This document shows positions 59,273-64,000 of a DNA stretch of 64,000 nt, in pieces. The stretch comes from Terrimonas ginsenosidimutans (GTDB lineage Bacteria; Bacteroidota; Bacteroidia; Chitinophagales; Chitinophagaceae): the NCBI RefSeq assembly GCF_022012415.1, contig NZ_JAKLTR010000009.1:186001-250000 (forward strand), given 5' to 3'. The notes under the pieces are model-generated. The model saw only the letters and a list, made by a program, of their open reading frames with translations. It ran no database searches and had not been told where the DNA came from. Each line of letters starts with the position of its first letter. Position 1 is the stretch's first letter. The position numbers and the translations under genes are program-made.

Positions 59273-60007
59273 TTAAACAAGATGAGAAACAATAATGCCG
59301 GTCGCGACCGCCGCATTCAACGACTCCGCTTTCCCTTTTTGAGGAATTGTCAATCGCACATTCACTTTTTCCATTACAGCGGGACTGATGCCTTTCGATT
59401 CATTACCGATCACGATCACCCCTTCTGTCAACCGCTTCATCTGTAAAATATCCTGGCCCTGTAATGCCGCCGCATAAACCGGGACATCTGTCAGGGAACC
59501 GAGCCAGGCTTCCAGGTCGGTATAATGTACCTGCACCCTTCCGATACTTCCCATGGTCGACTGCACCACTTTGGGATTATACTGGTCCGCACAATTATGA
59601 CTGCAGATGATGCGGGGGATACCAAACCAGTCAGCGATCCGGATGATGGTTCCCAGGTTGCCCGGATCCTGGATCGTATCCAGTGCAAGTGCAATACTGC
59701 CTTTCAACGGGGGAACCGGAGATTCGGGAAACTGCTTCATTACTGCCAGCACCTGGTTAGGCGTGTGAAGTTGTGAGATCCTGGCCAGTTCCTCTACAGA
59801 CACCTCTGTGATCAGCGAAGAAGACAGGTCTATGCGCCGCTCTTCCACCCATGACGGCAATGCATACACGTGACTGATACCGTCCGGATTATCCTGCAGC
59901 AATTCTGCCACGATTTTCGGACCTTCGGCGATGAAAAGCCGTTCGTCATCCCTTTGTTTTTTCTGGCCTAAACTTTGAATATATTTGACCTTCGATTTAC
60001 TCAGCAT
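59273..60007 (-). CDS. TrmH/SpoU-family RNA methyltransferase
   Basis: A 244-residue SPOUT enzyme that 2'-O-methylates ribose in tRNA or rRNA using S-adenosylmethionine. An N-terminal L30e-like substrate-binding part (KQRDDERLFIAEGPKIVAEL) is followed by the three SPOUT motifs: LDTIQDPGNLGTIIRIADWF, VIVIGNESKGISP and LTIPQKGKAESLNAAVATGI. The trefoil-knot Asn-Glu residues are present. Which RNA is modified cannot be told; the length is nearer the RlmB/TsnR-type subgroup. Its start codon is only 17 bp from the divergent tamL start. Confidence 0.94.
   Translation of the reverse strand: MLSKSKVKYIQSLGQKKQRDDERLFIAEGPKIVAELLQDNPDGISHVYALPSWVEERRIDLSSSLITEVSVEELARISQLHTPNQVLAVMKQFPESPVPPLKGSIALALDTIQDPGNLGTIIRIADWFGIPRIICSHNCADQYNPKVVQSTMGSIGRVQVHYTDLEAWLGSLTDVPVYAAALQGQDILQMKRLTEGVIVIGNESKGISPAVMEKVNVRLTIPQKGKAESLNAAVATGIIVSHLV
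59980..59987 (+). promoter_or_regulatory. Bacteroidota -7 element of tamL inside the TrmH-type gene
   Basis: TATATTTG matches TAnnTTTG, 37 nt before the tamL start codon. It lies within the 5' coding part of the divergent methyltransferase gene, because only 17 bp separate the two start codons. Confidence 0.55.
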
Positions 60008-60024
60008 TTCGCTTGATTTTAATT

Positions 60025-62370
60025 ATGTTATCCGGTAAGCCAACCACTCATATCAATCTCGTAAAAGTAATTCTTACCGGATGCTTGCTCGCATTTTTTG
60101 CCTCCTGTACGGTCGTAAAACATTACCCGACTGACAAACCGTTCGTTTATAAAACAAATATCAACCTAATAGGCAATTTTTCAAAGATAGAAAAGCAGGC
60201 ACTCACTGCAAGCCTGGCAGACCAGCTTGATGACAGCATGCAGGCACGCCGGCTTGATAAATTACTCTGGAGCACGCTAAAAAACCCTCCGGTGTATGAC
60301 AGCATCAATGCAGACAACTCGATCATATTCATGCGCGCCCTGCTGAATTCACAGGGATACTTCAGCGATTCGATCTACTATACGCATAAGATCGACCTTG
60401 CAAAAGATGGTCAGCAAAGAACAACTGTCGACTTTTATGTCCGTCCGGGCAAACTCGTCAAGCTGGATTCGATCAGCTATAACATGCGTCATACAGATCT
60501 GCAATACCTGTCAGACAGTACCCGCGGACAAGCCTATATCAAAAAAGGAGATGCTTTTGCCAAGGCTCCGATCTCAGCCGAATTTGACCGGCTTACTGAT
60601 CTCTACAGGAATATGGGTTATTTCCGGTTCAGCCGGGACGAGATGGTCGGGATCTGGGATACACTCGATGTCGCACTGCTCACCCCTACCCTGGACCCCT
60701 TTGAGCAACTGGAAATTCTGCAGAAATTACAAGCCCGCCGCAATAACCCTACTGCAAATCTTGAGATCCGTCTTAAAAGCCTGGACAGTGCGAAGCTGGT
60801 GAAATATTATATCGGCAACGTTACTCTTTATCCCGATTATACACCAGACACCGTTGGAATAACTCCGACGATCGAAGAAGTAGGGGGAGGTCCCGGGAAA
60901 GCACCGATACGCGTTATCCAGCATCATGGAAGGTTCAAAGCGAAGATCTTTCCGCCGAATGTGTATCTCCCAACGGACAGTTTGTATCGGTTGAGAAGGT
61001 ACGCACGGACGATCAACCGTTTCAATTCCCTGGGAACATGGAGAATGGTGAGTATAGATCAGCTGCCGCGAAAAGGAACAGATACGATTGATTTTGTGAT
61101 ACGACTGTCTCCCGCAAAGAAGTATTCATTCAATACAAACCTTGAAGGGAGTATCAATCAGAATGCTTTTTCCGGGAACATATTTGGGATAGGTGTCAAC
61201 GTCGGTCTTCAAAACAGGAATTTCGCGAAAGCCGCAAATTTAGCGAGCAGCAACCTTCGCTACGGGATTGAGCTCGGCAATGCCAGCAGTCTCGGGCAAT
61301 TTATCCAGACACAGCAGATCGCGTTCAGCCATAGCATACGGATGCCCCGGGCGATCCCGAACTTCGGGTTCATCCCTGAAAACCTGCGGGACAATTTCAG
61401 CACTGTCTTCAACTTTAATGCAGCAAACACTGAAAGACGCTTTCTCTATAATCTTACCACACTAAACGGATCCTGGGGTTATGAGTTCCAGCGTAGAAAA
61501 ATGCTGATCTCGTTAAAACTCCCCAATATTGAATACTCTTCGCTCATAAGAAGAGACAGCCTTGATACGCTGATCAAATACAATCCATCCCTCAGAAATA
61601 TCTTTACGGATGGATTTATTTCTTCCGTTATCGGAAGCTTTACGATGAGCGGAGGAACAACCAACCGGTTAAGTGTATTCAGAGCCAATGTTGAAGAATC
61701 CGGCCTGTTGACCGGTATGATCCGCAATTCATTCCTCGACAAACAACTTTACCGTTTCCTGAAGCTGGATGCAGAGTTTGCATACCTGATGAGATTCCCA
61801 AAAACATCACTGGCCTTCCGCTTGTTTGCCGGTGCAGGGCATGAATTCAACTCGACAAGAAATCCGGATAAACGATACAACCTTCCCTTCTTCAAACAAT
61901 ACTTTGCAGGGGGGCCGAACAGTATGCGCGCCTGGTCGCTCAGAAGACTTGGCCCCGGATCAAATATCAAATCATTCCAGGGGGTGGGCAGCACGCCCGA
62001 CCGATATGGCGATATACAGCTTGAAGGCAATGTCGAATTCCGGTTCCCTCTTGGCACTCCATTCAATATTAAACTGAATGGCGCCGTATTTACAGACATC
62101 GGAAACGTCTGGTATATGAAATCCGCGCCCGACAGAGAAGCGAATGAGGTATTCAAGCTGGGCCGGTTATGGACAGATCTTGCCGTTGGCTCTGGCGCAG
62201 GTTTGCGGGTCGACTTTAATTTTCTCGTGATCCGGCTGGATTATGCCTACAAAGTAAAAGACCCAAGCCCCGCGCCTGCGGATGCTGCTGTGCAAAACAA
62301 ATGGTTTGGGTATAAATTCTCGCGTGGCGATCAGTTCCAGCTTGGCATCAACTATCCATTTATATTCTGA
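60025..62370 (+). CDS. tamL: Translocation and assembly module lipoprotein TamL (BamA/TamA family)
   Basis: From the ATG at 60025 there are 781 residues. A lipoprotein signal (VILTGCLLAFFAS before Cys) is followed by CTVVKHYPTDKPFVYKTNI, then POTRA-like domains (QALTASLADQLDDSMQARRL, LLNSQGYFSDSIYYTHKI) and a C-terminal 16-strand barrel of the Omp85 type. The barrel has the conserved FAGGPNSMRAWSLRRLGPGS segment (the R-x-W/F-G-like motif, residues F-A-G-G). TamL replaces TamA in Bacteroidota and works with TamB in envelope assembly. The lipid anchor distinguishes it from BamA. The last 19 bp overlap the convergent truB gene. Confidence 0.92.
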   Translation: MLSGKPTTHINLVKVILTGCLLAFFASCTVVKHYPTDKPFVYKTNINLIGNFSKIEKQALTASLADQLDDSMQARRLDKLLWSTLKNPPVYDSINADNSIIFMRALLNSQGYFSDSIYYTHKIDLAKDGQQRTTVDFYVRPGKLVKLDSISYNMRHTDLQYLSDSTRGQAYIKKGDAFAKAPISAEFDRLTDLYRNMGYFRFSRDEMVGIWDTLDVALLTPTLDPFEQLEILQKLQARRNNPTANLEIRLKSLDSAKLVKYYIGNVTLYPDYTPDTVGITPTIEEVGGGPGKAPIRVIQHHGRFKAKIFPPNVYLPTDSLYRLRRYARTINRFNSLGTWRMVSIDQLPRKGTDTIDFVIRLSPAKKYSFNTNLEGSINQNAFSGNIFGIGVNVGLQNRNFAKAANLASSNLRYGIELGNASSLGQFIQTQQIAFSHSIRMPRAIPNFGFIPENLRDNFSTVFNFNAANTERRFLYNLTTLNGSWGYEFQRRKMLISLKLPNIEYSSLIRRDSLDTLIKYNPSLRNIFTDGFISSVIGSFTMSGGTTNRLSVFRANVEESGLLTGMIRNSFLDKQLYRFLKLDAEFAYLMRFPKTSLAFRLFAGAGHEFNSTRNPDKRYNLPFFKQYFAGGPNSMRAWSLRRLGPGSNIKSFQGVGSTPDRYGDIQLEGNVEFRFPLGTPFNIKLNGAVFTDIGNVWYMKSAPDREANEVFKLGRLWTDLAVGSGAGLRVDFNFLVIRLDYAYKVKDPSPAPADAAVQNKWFGYKFSRGDQFQLGINYPFIF

Positions 62371-63047
62371 TCCGTCGATTCCGACGCTTTCAGTTGTTCT
62401 TCAAACACTGCAGGAGTGATCGCGTTTTCGATCGTGAATTCACCGATCCTTGTACGGCAAAGACTGCTCAGGTATCCGCCACAACCCAGTGCTGCGCCAA
62501 AATCATTTGCCAGGCTACGGATATAGGTTCCGGTGGAACATACCACGCGGAACTGTACAACAGGAAGGTCTATTGACGTGATCTCAAATTCTGTGATAGT
62601 CACTTTTCTTGGATCGATCTTCACCTCTACTCCTTTTCGCGCCAGTTCATACACCCGTTTGCCATCGATCTTTATTGCAGAGTGAGCAGGTGGCACCTGC
62701 ATTATTTCTCCGGTGAAAGGCACGGTGGCCGCTCTGATCTTTGCTTCATCTATCCCGTCCAGCGGCAGAAAATTCTCCGGCTCACTTTCAAGGTCATACG
62801 TTGGAGTGGTCGCCCCCAGCGTAAATGAGCCGGTGTACTCTTTCTCCTTCGCCATATATTCATTGATCTTCTTCGTAAACTTTCCGGTACAAACGATCAG
62901 CAAACCCGTGGCCAATGGATCCAGGGTACCTGCATGCCCCACCTTCTTGATCCTGACCAGGTTCCGGATTTTCCTCACTGCATCAAAAGATGTCCATCGC
63001 AAAGGTTTGTTGATAAGAAGGACCCGACCTTCTGCAAAATTGTTCAT
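62352..63047 (-). CDS. truB: tRNA pseudouridine(55) synthase
   Basis: Isomerises U55 in the T-loop of all tRNAs. The 231-residue protein has the catalytic Asp in KKVGHAGTLDPLATGLLIVC, the N-terminal VLLINKPLRWTSFDAVRKI, the KEKEYTGSFTLGATTPTYD strand, PPAHSAIKIDGKRVYELAR and the closing CSTGTYIRSLANDFGAALG. It lacks the C-terminal PUA extension, as in short Bacteroidota TruB. The 3' end overlaps tamL by 19 bp, tail to tail. Upstream, an elaborate repeat element (63062-63280) separates it from the DUF58 gene. Confidence 0.97.
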   Translation of the reverse strand: MNNFAEGRVLLINKPLRWTSFDAVRKIRNLVRIKKVGHAGTLDPLATGLLIVCTGKFTKKINEYMAKEKEYTGSFTLGATTPTYDLESEPENFLPLDGIDEAKIRAATVPFTGEIMQVPPAHSAIKIDGKRVYELARKGVEVKIDPRKVTITEFEITSIDLPVVQFRVVCSTGTYIRSLANDFGAALGCGGYLSSLCRTRIGEFTIENAITPAVFEEQLKASESTDQNING

Positions 63048-63061
63048 GGCGCAAAGATAGG

Positions 63062-63280
63062 GATCGTTGACCGTTGTCCGTTGTCCGTTGTCCGTTGTCC
63101 GTTGTCCGTTGTCCGTTGTCCGTTGTCCGTTGTCCGTTGTCCGTCACAAATTAAGAGAGAGAGGTTATCGTTTAAAACGATAACCTCTCTCTCTTAATTT
63201 GAACACGAAGATCCAATTCTATTCCACCTCCCATGAATTCCGGACAACGGACAACGGTCAACGGACAACGGTCAACGATC
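63062..63280. repeat. Nested element: ten tandem CCGTTGT units, a 27-bp palindrome, and inverted GGACAAC units
   Basis: Ten exact 7-bp copies of CCGTTGT (63071-63140) are followed by a perfect palindrome (63147-63173 with 63175-63201: CAAATTAAGAGAGAGAGGTT, then ATCGTTT). After about 40 bp come inverted units GGACAAC/GGTCAAC (63241-63280). The outer ends GATCGTTGACCGTTGTCCG and its complement pair exactly. It fills the spacer between the DUF58 gene and truB completely, from the stop codon to 14 bp before the truB start. Confidence 0.93.
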
Positions 63281-64000
63281 TCAGATCGACATTCGCGTCT
63301 TCAACTCCAGGTACTTATTGATCGTATTGACGGTAAGATTTTCGGGGGAAGACAGGACGGAGAGAATGCCATTCTTCTGAAGTTCTTTTACCATCAGACG
63401 TTTTTCGAAAGCGAATTTTTCGGCGATGGTCTTGATGTAGATATCTTCCAGTGAATGTGCTTTTTGTTCTGTAACAGCTTTGAGTTCGGTATTTTCAAAG
63501 AAGACCACGAGAAGCAGGTGGTAACGGGCGATCTTTTTAAGTGCCGGCATTTCACGCTGCAGCGACTCGAGAGATTCGAAATTGGTGAACATGACCAAAA
63601 GGCTTCGCGTGCTGATACGCGTACGTATCACCGAAAACAACTTTTCAAAATCGGGCTCCAGATAGCGCGTTTGCTGTTTGTACAATGTTTCCAGCACGAG
63701 ATTCATCTGCGTTGGCTTCTTATCTGCCGGTACAAATGCATCAAGGTTTTCCGCGAAGGTGATCAGACCTGCTTTGTCCTGCCGGACCAGGGCTACGTTT
63801 GCCAAAACAAGTGATGAATTGATCGCATAATCCAGCAGCGTCATTCCACCGAACGGCATTTTCATCACCCGTCCTTTGTTAACGATGCAATACACCTGCT
63901 GGCTCCTTTCATCGGTATAATTATTCACCATCAACGCGTCCTTCCTTGCCGTAGCTTTCCAGTTGATCGTACGGTAATCATCCCCGCGCACGTACTCTTT
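63281..64000 (-). CDS. DUF58 domain protein, C-terminal part
   Basis: The frame is open at the right edge; 239 residues are visible. They start KEYVRGDDYRTINWKATARK followed by DALMVNN, the signature of DUF58 proteins. A von Willebrand-like alpha/beta part follows (LLDYAINSSLVLANVALVRQ, KAGLITFAENLDAFVP, RSLLVMFTNFESLESLQREM). DUF58 proteins usually stand beside a MoxR ATPase and membrane vWA proteins. Their role is thought to be in protein-complex maturation or stress; the neighbours lie outside the window. The stop codon directly abuts the repeat element before truB. Confidence 0.9.
   Translation of the reverse strand, partial: KEYVRGDDYRTINWKATARKDALMVNNYTDERSQQVYCIVNKGRVMKMPFGGMTLLDYAINSSLVLANVALVRQDKAGLITFAENLDAFVPADKKPTQMNLVLETLYKQQTRYLEPDFEKLFSVIRTRISTRSLLVMFTNFESLESLQREMPALKKIARYHLLLVVFFENTELKAVTEQKAHSLEDIYIKTIAEKFAFEKRLMVKELQKNGILSVLSSPENLTVNTINKYLELKTRMSI

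Noticed and set aside
63062-63150. CRISPR-like array suspected from regular CCGTTGT repeats
   Set aside because: The units are 7 bp, directly adjacent and without spacers, and no cas genes are present; this is a simple tandem repeat.

Overview
The window reads as chromosomal DNA of a Bacteroidota bacterium, most likely of the Chitinophagaceae. The grounds are type IX secretion genes (porQ, a DUF5103 plug protein and a cargo protein with a gliding-motility C-terminal domain), many signal peptides ending in A-Q, the block parA-parB-DUF5683-dapB, a TamL-type lipoprotein, and TAnnTTTG promoter elements in front of several genes. Bacteroidota membership is well supported; the family is an inference. 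No phage, integrase, transposase, CRISPR array, tRNA or rRNA gene was seen.

Layout. 1-8.4 kb: tail of an Nramp-like/universal-stress fusion, a DUF2306 membrane protein with a Crp-type regulator, an ECF sigma/anti-sigma operon with two DUF4097 envelope proteins, a thioredoxin-fold protein and a second Crp-type regulator. 8.5-14.5 kb: icd, a PrsW-GNAT fusion, a ligand-less M23-like protein, ahcY and a SET-domain protein. 14.6-29.9 kb: two adjacent M14 carboxypeptidase-like proteins (the first without the zinc ligands), lipoproteins, a lytic transglycosylase, DUF4251, a phosphohistidine phosphatase, an S1/P1 nuclease, a giant T9SS cargo protein and an M42 aminopeptidase. 30-44 kb: porQ, lon, a beta-barrel protein, a membrane phosphoesterase, parA, parB, DUF5683, dapB, a TPR histidine kinase with its response regulator, and a TlpA-like thiol protein. 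44.4-51.7 kb: a complete tryptophan operon on the minus strand (trpL-E-G-D-C-F-B-[lipoprotein]-A). 51.8-64 kb: an S9 peptidase, a transaldolase-type aldolase, SRP RNA, the DUF5103 plug protein, a LolC/E-like permease, a TrmH-type methyltransferase, tamL, truB and the C-terminus of a DUF58 protein.

Two things stand out. First, the trp operon starts with a 20-codon leader peptide carrying three consecutive Trp codons. It is followed by mutually exclusive anti-terminator and terminator segments just before trpE, the classical layout of ribosome-mediated attenuation, with the leader start codon only about 8 nt from a Bacteroidota -7 element. Second, at least fourteen intergenic spacers carry long inverted repeats whose arms are mostly built from short degenerate tandem words: TTTAAAAG-like, CGCAAAGGACG-like, AATTAAAAAGT-like, CCAAACCTCC-like and CCGTTGT. 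Some stems are perfect over 28 to 46 bp. Two lie between divergent genes, where a terminator role makes no sense, and others reach into the 3' ends of genes (trpC, PrsW-GNAT). This looks like a lineage-specific process that creates or maintains hairpins.

Everything was read by eye from the sequence. No database search, folding program or comparative genome was available, so family names rest on recognised motifs.
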